Shown here in pieces: positions 16,190 to 24,372 of a stretch of DNA of 35,146 nucleotides. Both the position numbers and the translations under genes were made by a program. The notes under the pieces were generated by a model. That model searched no databases. It saw nothing but the letters and a program-made list of their open reading frames with translations, and had not been told where the DNA came from. Source of the stretch: Rubrivivax sp. (GTDB lineage Bacteria; Pseudomonadota; Gammaproteobacteria; Burkholderiales; Burkholderiaceae_C); the NCBI GenBank assembly GCA_016789955.1, contig JAEUPB010000002.1, forward strand, positions 1-35,146. The letters run 5' to 3'. Position 1 is the first letter of the stretch; the number at the start of each line of letters is the position of its first letter.

Positions 16190-17938
16190 ATGGACGCCGA
16201 ACAGCCTTCCCGCCGGCTCGACCGTCTGCTGCACGCCGCCGCGATGCCGCTCACGCGCGGCCTGTCGCCCGTGTCGCTGTCGCTGGCCTGGGCCGACTGG
16301 GCCTGGCACCTGGCGCTGACGCCGGGCCGCCAGATGGAACTGGCCGCGAAGGCCGCATCGCTCGGCGCCGACGCCGCGCGCGTCGCGTTCGGCGGACCGG
16401 CCGACGAACCCACCGGCGATGCCGACGACGACCCGCGCTTCCGCGACCCGGCCTGGGAACGCTGGCCCTACAGCGCGATCCGCCACACCTTCCGCAACCA
16501 GGAAGCGTGGTGGCGCGAGGCCGCCAGCGCGCCGGGCATGACCGAACACCACGCCGCGCTGACACAGTTCTTCGCGCGCCAGTGGCTGGGCATGCTGACG
16601 CCGGCCAACGGCCTGTGGACCAACCCGGTGGTGCTGCAGGACGCGATCGACAGCCGCGGCACCCACCTCGCGCAGGGCGCGATGCACGCGCTGCGCGACG
16701 CCACCGGCCAGCCCGACCCCGAGCGCGACGCCGAGGCGGCCCGCTACGTCGTCGGCCGCGACGTGGCCGCGACACCCGGCGACGTGGTGTTCCGCAACCA
16801 GCTGATCGAGCTGATCCGCTACGCGCCGCAGACCGCCACCGTGCGCCCCGAGCCGGTGGTGATCGTGCCGTCGTGGATCATGAAGTACTACATCCTCGAC
16901 CTGTCGCCGCACAACTCGCTGGCGCGCTACCTCGTGCAGCAGGGCCACGTGGTCTACATGCTGTCGTGGCGCAACCCCGACGAACACGACCGCGACCTGT
17001 CGATGGACGACTACCTGCGGCTCGGCGTGCTCGACGCGCTGCAGGCGGTGGGTGCGCTGCACGGGCCCGCGCGGCCGGTGCACGCGATGGGCTACTGCCT
17101 GGGCGGCACGCTGCTGGCCATCGCCGCGGCGTCGCTGGCGGCACGGCACGGGCCCGAGGGCGAGCAGCGTCTGTCGCCGACAGGCGTGCCCCCGCTGGCC
17201 ACGCTGACGCTGCTGGCCGCGCAGACCGACTTCGCCCACCCCGGGGAACTGGGCCTGTTCATCGACGAGAGCCAGGTCGCCTACCTGGACGAGATCACGC
17301 GCGGACCGGGCTACCTCACCGGCCCGCAGATGGCCGGCTCGTTCCAGTTCCTGCACTCGCGCGAGCTGGTGTGGAGCCGCGCGATGCGCGAGTACCTGCT
17401 CGGCACGCGCGAGCCGCTGACCGACCTCACCGCGTGGAACGCCGACACGACCCGGCTGCCCGCGCGCATGCACCACGAGTACCTGGTGGCGCTGTACCTG
17501 AAGAACGCGCTGGCGGCCGGCCGCTACCGCGTGGGCGGCCGGGCGGTGTCGCTCTCGGACCTGGGCATGCCGGTGTTCCTCGTCGGCACCGAGCGCGACC
17601 ACGTGTCGCCGTGGCGCTCGGTGTACCAGTTGCACCGGCTCAGCGATGCCGAGATCACCTTCGTGCTGACCAGCGGGGGGCACAACGCCGGGATCGTCTC
17701 GGAGCCCGGCCACGCCGGACGCCGTTACCGCATCCTCCGCCGCGAGGCGCATGGCGGGTGGGTGCCGCCCGAGGCCTGGACCGCGGCCGCCACGCCGCAC
17801 GACGGCAGCTGGTGGCCGGCCTGGCAGCAGTGGCTGGCCGCGCATTCGGGCCGCGCGGTGTCCAAGGCGCGCGTGCCGAAGGCGACGTCGCTGGGCCCGG
17901 CACCCGGAGAGTACGTGCTGCAGCGCTACGACGACTGA
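16190..17938 (+). CDS. phaC: class I poly(3-hydroxyalkanoate) synthase
   Basis: A 582-residue PHA synthase that polymerises hydroxyacyl-CoA into storage polyester on granules. It has an N-terminal PhaC domain (about 60-230, with DPRFRDPAWERWPYSAIRHTF) and an alpha/beta-hydrolase core. The catalytic triad is complete: Cys303 in GYCLGG, Asp470 in GTERDHVSPW and His498 in SGGHNAGIV. Length and motifs fit class I, which needs no PhaE or PhaR partner. No phaA, phaB or phasin gene is nearby, so it may be an additional copy. The start MDAEQPSRRL at 16190 is preferred over an in-frame ATG 120 bases upstream that lies inside gst on the other strand. mgtA follows after 12 bases. Confidence 0.95.
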   Translation: MDAEQPSRRLDRLLHAAAMPLTRGLSPVSLSLAWADWAWHLALTPGRQMELAAKAASLGADAARVAFGGPADEPTGDADDDPRFRDPAWERWPYSAIRHTFRNQEAWWREAASAPGMTEHHAALTQFFARQWLGMLTPANGLWTNPVVLQDAIDSRGTHLAQGAMHALRDATGQPDPERDAEAARYVVGRDVAATPGDVVFRNQLIELIRYAPQTATVRPEPVVIVPSWIMKYYILDLSPHNSLARYLVQQGHVVYMLSWRNPDEHDRDLSMDDYLRLGVLDALQAVGALHGPARPVHAMGYCLGGTLLAIAAASLAARHGPEGEQRLSPTGVPPLATLTLLAAQTDFAHPGELGLFIDESQVAYLDEITRGPGYLTGPQMAGSFQFLHSRELVWSRAMREYLLGTREPLTDLTAWNADTTRLPARMHHEYLVALYLKNALAAGRYRVGGRAVSLSDLGMPVFLVGTERDHVSPWRSVYQLHRLSDAEITFVLTSGGHNAGIVSEPGHAGRRYRILRREAHGGWVPPEAWTAAATPHDGSWWPAWQQWLAAHSGRAVSKARVPKATSLGPAPGEYVLQRYDD

Positions 17939-17950
17939 CACGGACCAGCC

Positions 17951-20497
17951 ATGATCGCGCCAGGCGCCCCGACCGACGCGGCGCCGCCGTGGTGGTCGAC
18001 CGCTGAAGCGGATCTGCATGCGCAGCTGAAGAGCGCGCCGGCGGGCCTGACCGCGGGCGAGGCCCGCCTGCGCCTCGCCCGCCACGGCCCGAACGCGGTG
18101 GCCGCTGCCGACGAGACCACGGCGGCGAATCTGCTGTGGCGCCAGTTCTCGAGCCCGCTGGTGCTGATCCTGGTGCTGGCGTCGGTGCTGTCGCTGATGC
18201 TGCGCGACTGGGTGGATGCCGCCACCATCCTCGTCATCGTCGCCGGCAGCGCGCTGCTGGGGTTTTGGCAGGAGCTGCGCGCGTCGGACGCGGTGGGGCA
18301 ACTCCGGCAGCGGCTCGCGCTCACGGCGCGCGTGCGCCGCGACGGGCAGCTCGCCACGGTGCCGGTGCAGCAGCTGGTGCCGGGCGACGTGATCGAGCTG
18401 TCGGCCGGCCAGCTCGTGCCGGCCGACGGGCGCGTGCTGGAGGCACGCGACTTCCTCGTCGACGAGGCCACGCTGACCGGCGAATCGTTTCCCGTCGAGA
18501 AGCAGCCCGGCCTCACGGCCGCCGACGCCCCGCTGGCCGCGCGACTCAATGCCGTGCACCTGGGCAGCTCGGTGCGCAGCGGGCGCGCCGTGGTGCTGGT
18601 GGTGGCCACCGGCGCGGCCACCGTGCTGGCCGACGTGGCGGCGCGCCTCGTCGCGCGCGGCGACGAGTCGGACTTCGAGCGCGGCGTGCGCCGCTTCGGC
18701 GAGCTGCTGCTGCGCGTGATGCTCGGCGTGGTGGTGGTGGTGCTCGCGTCCAACGCGCTGCTCGGCCGGCCGGCGGTGGAGTCGATGCTGTTCGCGGTGG
18801 CGCTGGCGGTGGGGCTCTCGCCCGAGCTGCTGCCGGCGATCGTCGGCGTGTCGCTGGCCCGGGGTGCACGCCATCTCGCGGCGGCCGGCGTGCTGGTGCG
18901 ACGGCTGGATGCGATCGAGGACCTCGGCAGCATCGACGTGCTGTGCACCGACAAGACCGGCACGCTGACGGTGGGCGCGATGTCGCTGGACGCCGCGGTC
19001 GATGCCGCCGGCGAACCCTCGCGCGAGGTGCTGCAGCTCGCCCACCTGAATGCCGTGCTGGAGACCGGCATCGAGAACCCGATGGACCGCGCGATCGTCG
19101 AGGCCGGCCGCGCGGCGGGCCTGTCCACCGACGGCTGGCGCAAGGTCGACGAGATCCCGTACGACTTCATACGGCGGAGGCTGACCATCGTCGTGTCACC
19201 GGCTGCGGGCGATGACGAGCACCTGCTGATCACCAAGGGCGCCGTGGCGGCGGTGCTCGACCGCTGTGCACTGCGGCCGGACGAGCGCATGAGGCTGGAG
19301 GCCAGAGCACAAGCGCAGGGCGAGCGCGGCGTGCGCGTGCTGGCGCTGGCCACGCGGCGCGTGCCGCCGCAGCCTCGCTACACGGTCGACGACGAGGTGG
19401 CGCTGGCCTTCACAGGCTTCCTGTGCTTCGCCGATGCGGTCAAGCCCGACGCCGCGGCCGCGGTGCAGGCGCTGGCGCGGCGCGGCGTGCGCGTGACGAT
19501 GATCACCGGCGACAACCGGCACGTGGCGGCGCAGGTTGCGCGGCAGGTCGGCCTCGAACCGAAGGCGCTGATCACCGGCGCCGAGGTCTCCGCGCTGCGC
19601 GACGAATCGCTGTGGCAGCGCGCGCCGCACCTGTCCGTGTACGCCGAGGTCGATCCGGCGCAGAAGCAGCGCATCGTGCGCGCGTTGCAGCGCACCGGCC
19701 ATGCCGTGGGGTATCTCGGCGACGGCATCAACGACGCCCCCGCTCTGCAGGCGGCCGACGTCGGGCTCTCGGTGGACCGCGCCGTCGACGTCGCGCGCGA
19801 AAGCGCCGACATCGTGCTGCTGCAGCCCGACCTCGCCGTGCTCGAGCGCGGCATCGCCGAGGGCCGGCGCACCTTCGCCAACACGCTGAAGTACATCCAG
19901 ATCACGACCAGCGCCAACTTCGGCAACATGGTCAGCATGGCGCTGGCCACGCCGCTGTTGCCGTTCCTGCCGCTCACGGCCACGCAGATCCTGCTGAACA
20001 ACCTCCTGTCCGACCTGCCGTCGATGGCGATCTCGGCCGATCACGCCGACGCCGAGGTGCTCGAGCGGCCGCAGCACTGGGACCTGAGCGAGGTGCGCCG
20101 CTACATGATCGTGTTCGGCCTCGTCAGCTCGGTCTTCGACCTGTTCACCTTCGGGCTGCTGGTGACCGTCTTCCACGCGGCACCCGAGGTGTTCCGCAGC
20201 GGCTGGTTCGTGGTGTCGCTGCTCACCGAACTGGCCGTGATGCTGGTGCTGCGCACGCGCGGGCCGATGTGGGCCAGCCGGCCGGCGCCGCTGCTGCTGT
20301 GGACCACCGTGGGGGTGGCCGTGGCCGCGGTGCTGCTGCCGGCTTCCGGAGCGATCGGCGGACTGTTCGGCCTGGTCCCGATGCCGGGGGCAATGCAGGC
20401 GGCGCTCGCCGCCATCGTCGTGGGCTATGTGGTCGCCACCGAGGCCACGAAGCGCTGGTTCTGGCGCACCCGTGCACGCCCTCCAGGGCGCTGCTGA
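17951..20497 (+). CDS. mgtA: MgtA-type magnesium-translocating P-type ATPase
   Basis: An 848-residue P-type ATPase, subgroup IIIB, predicted to import Mg2+ across the inner membrane. Motifs are TGES at 176-179 (actuator), the phosphorylated Asp334 in CTDKTGTLT, TKGA in the nucleotide domain, MITGDN, and GDGINDAP at 590. The fourth-helix sequence LSPELLPAIVGVSLARG corresponds to the PEMLP motif of Mg2+ pumps rather than the PEGL of Ca2+ pumps. Membrane helices are at about 60-105, 255-310 and the last 190 residues. Only 12 bases separate it from phaC, with no room for an Mg2+-sensing leader, so it is probably cotranscribed with phaC. Confidence 0.92.
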   Translation: MIAPGAPTDAAPPWWSTAEADLHAQLKSAPAGLTAGEARLRLARHGPNAVAAADETTAANLLWRQFSSPLVLILVLASVLSLMLRDWVDAATILVIVAGSALLGFWQELRASDAVGQLRQRLALTARVRRDGQLATVPVQQLVPGDVIELSAGQLVPADGRVLEARDFLVDEATLTGESFPVEKQPGLTAADAPLAARLNAVHLGSSVRSGRAVVLVVATGAATVLADVAARLVARGDESDFERGVRRFGELLLRVMLGVVVVVLASNALLGRPAVESMLFAVALAVGLSPELLPAIVGVSLARGARHLAAAGVLVRRLDAIEDLGSIDVLCTDKTGTLTVGAMSLDAAVDAAGEPSREVLQLAHLNAVLETGIENPMDRAIVEAGRAAGLSTDGWRKVDEIPYDFIRRRLTIVVSPAAGDDEHLLITKGAVAAVLDRCALRPDERMRLEARAQAQGERGVRVLALATRRVPPQPRYTVDDEVALAFTGFLCFADAVKPDAAAAVQALARRGVRVTMITGDNRHVAAQVARQVGLEPKALITGAEVSALRDESLWQRAPHLSVYAEVDPAQKQRIVRALQRTGHAVGYLGDGINDAPALQAADVGLSVDRAVDVARESADIVLLQPDLAVLERGIAEGRRTFANTLKYIQITTSANFGNMVSMALATPLLPFLPLTATQILLNNLLSDLPSMAISADHADAEVLERPQHWDLSEVRRYMIVFGLVSSVFDLFTFGLLVTVFHAAPEVFRSGWFVVSLLTELAVMLVLRTRGPMWASRPAPLLLWTTVGVAVAAVLLPASGAIGGLFGLVPMPGAMQAALAAIVVGYVVATEATKRWFWRTRARPPGRC

Positions 20498-20531
20498 GCG
20501 GCCCGGGTGCCGGGGTCAGAAGCCGGGCCGC
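20498..20531. terminator. GC palindrome between convergent mgtA and PaaK-like genes
   Basis: GCGGCCCGG (20498-20506) and CCGGGCCGC (20523-20531) form a perfect 9-base stem with a 16-base loop. It begins right after the mgtA stop, and the loop holds the stop codon of the opposing gene. With no T-run it would be a two-way pause or Rho-aided terminator at best. Confidence 0.4.
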
Positions 20532-21907
20532 GGCGACGCCTGCACGCGCAACCGCTTGCCGCTCGCGCCGCAGGGCAGCCGACCGGCGTGCTCGGTCACG
20601 GCGATGCGCGTACCGGCCAGGCCGCGCGTTTGCAGGAAGGCTCGCAGCGCGTCCGCAGCGCGCTCGCCTGCGCCGGGCTCGTGCACCGCGAGCCGCAACG
20701 CTCGCGGGCCCACGCCCTGGAGCTGGAAGTCGAACACACCGGCGTCGTCCTCGAGCACCGTGGTCAAGGCCAGCGGCGACAGGTGCACGCGATGCCCGCG
20801 GGCGTCGGCCAGCGTCAGCACGTCGTCGCAGCGGCCCTGCACCTCGATCACCGGCAGGCTGGACCCACAGTCACAGCCGCCCGGCACGATGCGCACGCGG
20901 TCGCCGAGGTCGTAGCGCACGACGGGCTGCACGTGATTGGCCAGGTTGGTGAGCAGCACGGTGTGGCCTGGCTCGCCGTCCGGCACCGGGCGCAACTGCT
21001 CGTCGGCAGGCTCGAGCACCACCCAGTCGGCGTTGGCATGCAGGCGGCCGTGGCGGCACTCGTCGGCGATGACGAAGCATTCGCTGGCGCCGTAGCTGTC
21101 GTGCACCGGCGCGCGGAAGCGCTCGGCCACGGTGCGGCGAACGGCAGCCGTCAGCGTCTCGCCGCCGGTCCACACCGCCTGCAGCGCCAGCCGCAGCCGC
21201 CCGGCGCGCTGCTCCTCCGACAGCACCCAGGCCATGCTCGGGTAGGTGGCCAGCACCGTCGGCGCGTAGGCGTCGAGCCGTGCGGCGAGTTCCTGCGGTG
21301 CGAGCTGCATCGAGAAGCTGCGCGAGGTGGCGGCCAGCCACGGGTTCAGCGCGCGGGCCCGCTCGAACGACAGCACGCTGGCATACGCGCCCCCTGTGGC
21401 GGCCACCAGCGCGATGCGCTGCGGCGCCTGCCACCACGGCGCCAGCGGCCCGACCAGCGACACAGGCCCGCGCGCCGCCTGCAGCGCGTCGAACACCGCC
21501 AGGCAGCGCGCGTCCTGGACGAACACCGCGGGCTCCCCGCTGCTGCCCGAGCTTTCCCACACGAGGTAGCGGCCGAGCCAGGGCTCGCCGCTGCGCGCTC
21601 CGCCGTCCAGGAAGCGTCGCAAGGCCGGCAAGGACAGCTCGGGATCGGTCACCCAGTCGTCGAAACGCTGCATCAGCTCGCGTTTGGACACCGGCCGCAG
21701 CCGCTGCAAGGTCTGCCACGGATCGCCGCTCGACGCCGCCCCGGCCAGCCGCTCGCGGTACAGCCGCGACCGCTGGGCGGCCGACAGCAGCGCCGCGAGG
21801 CGCCGCGTGCGCTGCGCCTGCCACAGTGCCGCCGATGCGCGGGGAGCGCCGACGGCGTCGGCATAGACCCACGCCGTCTGCCAGGGATCGAAGACCGGCG
21901 TGTGCAT
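20516..21907 (-). CDS. PaaK-like adenylate-forming enzyme
   Basis: A 463-residue member of the phenylacetate-CoA ligase / coenzyme F390 synthetase branch of the ANL superfamily. Visible motifs are the phosphate-binding loop WESSGSSGEPAVF (about 117-129), DSYGASECFVIADEC in the adenylation site, LGDRVRI, and CDCGSSLPVIEVQGRCDDVL with a Cys pair found in PaaK relatives. The C-terminal domain ends in GRLPCGASGKRLRV, whose Lys is a candidate catalytic lysine. The substrate is unknown: an aromatic or other carboxylic acid is likely, but no paa gene is nearby. The strong AGGAGG five bases before the ATG fixes the start. It follows the 66-residue gene by 65 bases and may share its LexA-like promoter. 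Confidence 0.85.
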   Translation of the reverse strand: MHTPVFDPWQTAWVYADAVGAPRASAALWQAQRTRRLAALLSAAQRSRLYRERLAGAASSGDPWQTLQRLRPVSKRELMQRFDDWVTDPELSLPALRRFLDGGARSGEPWLGRYLVWESSGSSGEPAVFVQDARCLAVFDALQAARGPVSLVGPLAPWWQAPQRIALVAATGGAYASVLSFERARALNPWLAATSRSFSMQLAPQELAARLDAYAPTVLATYPSMAWVLSEEQRAGRLRLALQAVWTGGETLTAAVRRTVAERFRAPVHDSYGASECFVIADECRHGRLHANADWVVLEPADEQLRPVPDGEPGHTVLLTNLANHVQPVVRYDLGDRVRIVPGGCDCGSSLPVIEVQGRCDDVLTLADARGHRVHLSPLALTTVLEDDAGVFDFQLQGVGPRALRLAVHEPGAGERAADALRAFLQTRGLAGTRIAVTEHAGRLPCGASGKRLRVQASPRPGF

Positions 21908-21972
21908 CGGTACCTCCTGCACGAACTGCAGGTCGACAGTAGACCCGCCGGGTCTGGCCGCGTTGCGCGGGG

Positions 21973-22173
21973 TCAAAGGCCGCTGCGCAGTTCCTCCAGC
22001 GTCATCACCCGCGCGCCGTTGACATAGGCCACGCCGTCGCACACCTCGATCAGCATGTCGCCGAACGCGCTGTGCCACACGGTGCGCTGCACGCCCTCCG
22101 TGGCCAGGGGCAGTTGCGGCTGCTCGGTCGGGCGGGCGCCGAGCAGCACTTCGGGCATCAAGGAGGCGTTCAT
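21973..22173 (-). CDS. 66-residue protein of unknown function, probably SOS-controlled
   Basis: A small soluble-looking protein starting MNASLMPEVLLGARP at 22173. It has no signal peptide, membrane helix or known motif. A likely beta-hairpin, MLIEVCDGVAYVNGARV, occupies residues 41-57, preceded by LPLATEGVQRTVWHSAFGD. I faintly recall similar short hypothetical proteins in Burkholderiales but cannot name a family. The reading frame is open upstream to 22317, but the added part is tRNA-derived shadow. Other possible starts are Met6 and an ATG at 22221 inside the LexA box; none has a good Shine-Dalgarno sequence. The LexA-like box at 22214-22229, 40 bases upstream, is the main clue to its role. 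The PaaK-like gene follows on the same strand. Confidence 0.62.
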   Translation of the reverse strand: MNASLMPEVLLGARPTEQPQLPLATEGVQRTVWHSAFGDMLIEVCDGVAYVNGARVMTLEELRSGL

Positions 22174-22213
22174 GGCGGCGGGCGGCCGGGTCTCTGACAA
22201 GGCAGGGGGATGA

Positions 22214-22229
22214 CTGTACATCCATCCAG
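22214..22229 (-). promoter_or_regulatory. LexA-binding (SOS) box
   Basis: CTGTACATCCATCCAG matches the LexA consensus CTGT-N8-ACAG in seven of eight fixed positions. It differs by one base from the E. coli sulA box as I remember it (CTGTACATCCATACAG). On the minus strand it overlaps a possible -10 (TACAGT, 22213-22218) with TTCCGA 18 bases further upstream. Bound LexA would block that promoter. It lies between the tRNA gene and the 66-residue gene. Confidence 0.65.
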
Positions 22230-22283
22230 CTGATCGTCGGAAGGCCCGTCGGCCGGCGCTCGTAGCGCGCCACATCGGTCGGG

Positions 22284-22360
22284 TGGTAGGCCGTGCTGGG
22301 CTCGAACCAGCGACCAAAGGATTATGAGTCCTCTGCTCTGACCAACTGAGCTAACGGCCC
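22284..22360 (-). tRNA. tRNA with CAU anticodon (elongator Met, possibly Ile2)
   Basis: A 77-base tRNA with a full cloverleaf: acceptor GGGCCGT pairing with ACGGCCT (first pair G-U), D-loop AGTTGGTCA, anticodon loop CTCATAA, T arm GCTGG-TTCGAGC-CCAGC, discriminator A and an encoded CCA end. The paired first position rules out initiator tRNA. Most such genes are elongator tRNA-Met. However, C4-G69 and C5-G68 in the acceptor stem are the pairs used by TilS to recognise tRNA-Ile2, whose CAU anticodon is modified to read AUA, so the amino acid is not settled. Confidence 0.93.
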
Positions 22361-22376
22361 CCGAGCGACGCGGCGG

Positions 22377-22382
22377 ATTATC
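22377..22382 (-). promoter_or_regulatory. candidate -10 element of the CAU tRNA gene
   Basis: GATAAT on the minus strand, 16 bases before the mature tRNA end, in the 37-base gap after hrcA. It would give a 5' leader of about nine bases. The -35 region overlaps the hrcA 3' end and is weak. Confidence 0.4.
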
Positions 22383-22397
22383 GCGGGGTGGCGCCGC

Positions 22398-23432
22398 TCA
22401 GCCGCCCTTGGTCGACAGCGCATGGCCGACCAGCCGCGCGGTGATGTCGACGATCTGGATCATGCGGTCGTACGGCATGCGCGTGGGGCCGATCACGCCC
22501 AGCGTGCCGACGATTCGGCCGTCGACCTCGTACGGCGCGGTGACCACCGACAGTTCCTCGAACGGCACCACCTGGCTCTCGCCGCCGATGTAGATCTGCA
22601 CGCCCTCGGCGCGGCTGCTGGTCTCGAGCAGCCGCATCAGCTCGGTCTTGTGCTCGAACATGTCGAACAACCGCCGCAGGCTGCGCATGTCGCTGGCGAT
22701 GTCCTGCACGCCCAGCAGGTTGCGCTCGCCGGAGACGACCACCGACTCGCTGCTCTCGGCCATCGCGTCGCTGCCGGCCTGCACCGCCGCCTGCATCAGC
22801 GTGGCGATCTCGGCGCGCAGCGCCTCGATCTCGTGCTTCAGCCGCTCGCGCACCTCGTCGACCGTCAGGCCGGCGTAGTGGCTGTTCAGGTAGTTCGTCG
22901 CCTCGACCAGCTCGGTCTGCGTGTAGTCGCGCGCGGTGAGGATCACGCGGTTCTGCACGTCGCCGTCGGGCGCGACCAGGATCACCAGCACGCGACGCTC
23001 GCCCAGCCGCAGGAACTCGATGTGGTGGAACACCGAGGGCTTGCGCGGGGCGCTGACCACGCCGACGAAGCTCGACAGGTTCGACAGCATCTGCGCCGCC
23101 TGCGCGATGACGCCGCGCTGCGGCAGTTCCGGGTGGAGCTGCGCGCGCACGGCCGCCATGTCGGGCACCTGCCCCAGGTCCAGCGGGCGCGCGGTGAGCA
23201 TCGTGTCGACGAAGAGCCGGTAGCCGCGCGCGGTGGGCACGCGGCCGGCGCTGGTGTGCGGGCTGGCGATGAGGCCCAGGTCCTCGAGGTCGGCCATCAC
23301 GTTGCGGATGGTGGCCGGCGACAGGTCGATGCCTGCAGCGCGCGACAGCGTGCGCGAGCCGACGGGCTGGCCGTCGGCGATGTAGCGCTCCACCAGGGCC
23401 TTCAGCAGGGTCTTGGCGCGGTCGTCGAGCAT
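22398..23432 (-). CDS. hrcA: heat-inducible transcription repressor HrcA
   Basis: A 344-residue repressor that binds CIRCE operators of groE and dnaK operons and needs GroEL for activity. It starts [29 protein letters not shown] at 23432. The winged-helix domain covers about residues 1-75 ([36 protein letters not shown]). A GAF-like dimerisation domain follows, ending with [22 protein letters not shown]. No CIRCE element is visible at its own promoter. The start codon is seven bases after TAGAAT, without a Shine-Dalgarno sequence. It diverges from nadK across 61 bases. Confidence 0.98.
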   Translation of the reverse strand: MLDDRAKTLLKALVERYIADGQPVGSRTLSRAAGIDLSPATIRNVMADLEDLGLIASPHTSAGRVPTARGYRLFVDTMLTARPLDLGQVPDMAAVRAQLHPELPQRGVIAQAAQMLSNLSSFVGVVSAPRKPSVFHHIEFLRLGERRVLVILVAPDGDVQNRVILTARDYTQTELVEATNYLNSHYAGLTVDEVRERLKHEIEALRAEIATLMQAAVQAGSDAMAESSESVVVSGERNLLGVQDIASDMRSLRRLFDMFEHKTELMRLLETSSRAEGVQIYIGGESQVVPFEELSVVTAPYEVDGRIVGTLGVIGPTRMPYDRMIQIVDITARLVGHALSTKGG

Positions 23433-23439
23433 GCGCCGG

Positions 23440-23445
23440 ATTCTA
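23440..23445 (-). promoter_or_regulatory. candidate -10 element giving a leaderless hrcA mRNA
   Basis: TAGAAT on the minus strand followed by CCGGCGC and the ATG. Its expected -35 region (about 23463-23468) touches that of the divergent nadK promoter. Confidence 0.45.
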
Positions 23446-23480
23446 GGGACGGGCCCACCCGGGCGCGGGGCATCGGTGGA

Positions 23481-23486
23481 GATAAT
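23481..23486 (+). promoter_or_regulatory. candidate -10 element giving a leaderless nadK mRNA
   Basis: GATAAT, seven bases before the ATG at 23494. The in-frame ATG at 23485 overlaps the hexamer itself and would lie upstream of the expected transcript start, which supports the 23494 start. Confidence 0.45.
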
Positions 23487-23493
23487 GCCCCGC

Positions 23494-24372
23494 ATGCCGA
23501 AGCCGCGCTTCAAGCACGCCGTGATCGTGGGCAAGTACCAGGCCCACGGCATCCGCGCGCAGCTCGAGGAGATCGCGCACTTCCTCGTCGAGCACCAGCT
23601 CGACGTCAGCTTCGACCGCGACACCGCGCAGGCCACCGGCGTCGGCGGCTTCGACGCGCTGGCCAAGGTTGAGATCGGCCGCCGCTGCGACCTGGCGGTG
23701 GTGGTGGGCGGCGACGGCACGATGCTGGGCATCGCGCGCGAGCTGGCGCGCTTCGACATCCCGCTGGTGGGCATCAACCAGGGGCGCCTGGGCTTCATCA
23801 CCGACATCCCGCAGGGCCAGTACCGCGACTCGCTGGCGTCGATGCTCGCTGGCGACTACGAGGAAGAGCACCGCTCGATGATCGAGGGCGGCGTGTGGCG
23901 TGACGGCGAGCGCATCTTCGAAGGGCTGTCGCTGAACGACGTGGTGGTGAGCCGCGGTGCCACGGCGAGCATGGTGGAGCTGCGCGTCACGGTGGACAGC
24001 GACTTCGTCGCCAACCTGCGTGCCGACGGCCTGATCGTCGCCTCGCCCACCGGGTCCACGGCCTACGCGCTGTCGGCCGGCGGGCCGATCCTGCACCCCG
24101 GCATCGCCGGCTGGGTGCTGGTGCCGATCGCCTCGCACACCTTGTCGAACCGGCCGATCGTGCTGCCGGATGTCGGCGAGGTGCGCATCACCATCGTCGC
24201 CGGCCGCGATGCCTCGGCCAACTTCGACATGCAGGCGCTGGCCAGCCTGCTGCACGGCGACGAGGTGCGCGTGCAGCGCTCGGCGCACAAGGTGCGCTTC
24301 CTGCACCCGCTGGGCTGGAGCTACTACGCCACGCTGCGGCGCAAGCTGCGCTGGTACGAGGGGGTGAGCTGA
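23494..24372 (+). CDS. nadK: NAD kinase
   Basis: A 292-residue ATP-NAD kinase that makes NADP in the cytoplasm. The GGDGT motif with catalytic Asp74 is at residues 72-76. It is followed by [51 protein letters not shown] and [15 protein letters not shown], all family signatures. The start [15 protein letters not shown] is preferred over an in-frame ATG nine bases upstream. The stop overlaps the recN start by one base (TGATG), so recN translation is coupled to it. Confidence 0.98.
   Translation: MPKPRFKHAVIVGKYQAHGIRAQLEEIAHFLVEHQLDVSFDRDTAQATGVGGFDALAKVEIGRRCDLAVVVGGDGTMLGIARELARFDIPLVGINQGRLGFITDIPQGQYRDSLASMLAGDYEEEHRSMIEGGVWRDGERIFEGLSLNDVVVSRGATASMVELRVTVDSDFVANLRADGLIVASPTGSTAYALSAGGPILHPGIAGWVLVPIASHTLSNRPIVLPDVGEVRITIVAGRDASANFDMQALASLLHGDEVRVQRSAHKVRFLHPLGWSYYATLRRKLRWYEGVS

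Noticed and set aside
17939-17950. Magnesium riboswitch or leader ahead of mgtA
   Set aside because: Only 12 bases lie between phaC and mgtA.
16121-19045. A 974-residue minus-strand open frame opposite phaC and mgtA
   Set aside because: It is His/Arg/Gln-rich, has no domain, and runs opposite two genes with complete catalytic motifs; an effect of high GC.
23433-23493. CIRCE operator at the hrcA promoter
   Set aside because: No TTAGCACTC-N9-GAGTGCTAA or near match; HrcA targets must be elsewhere.
24300-24372. LexA box ahead of recN
   Set aside because: No CTGT-N8-ACAG-like sequence was seen in the last part of nadK, although recN is often an SOS gene.
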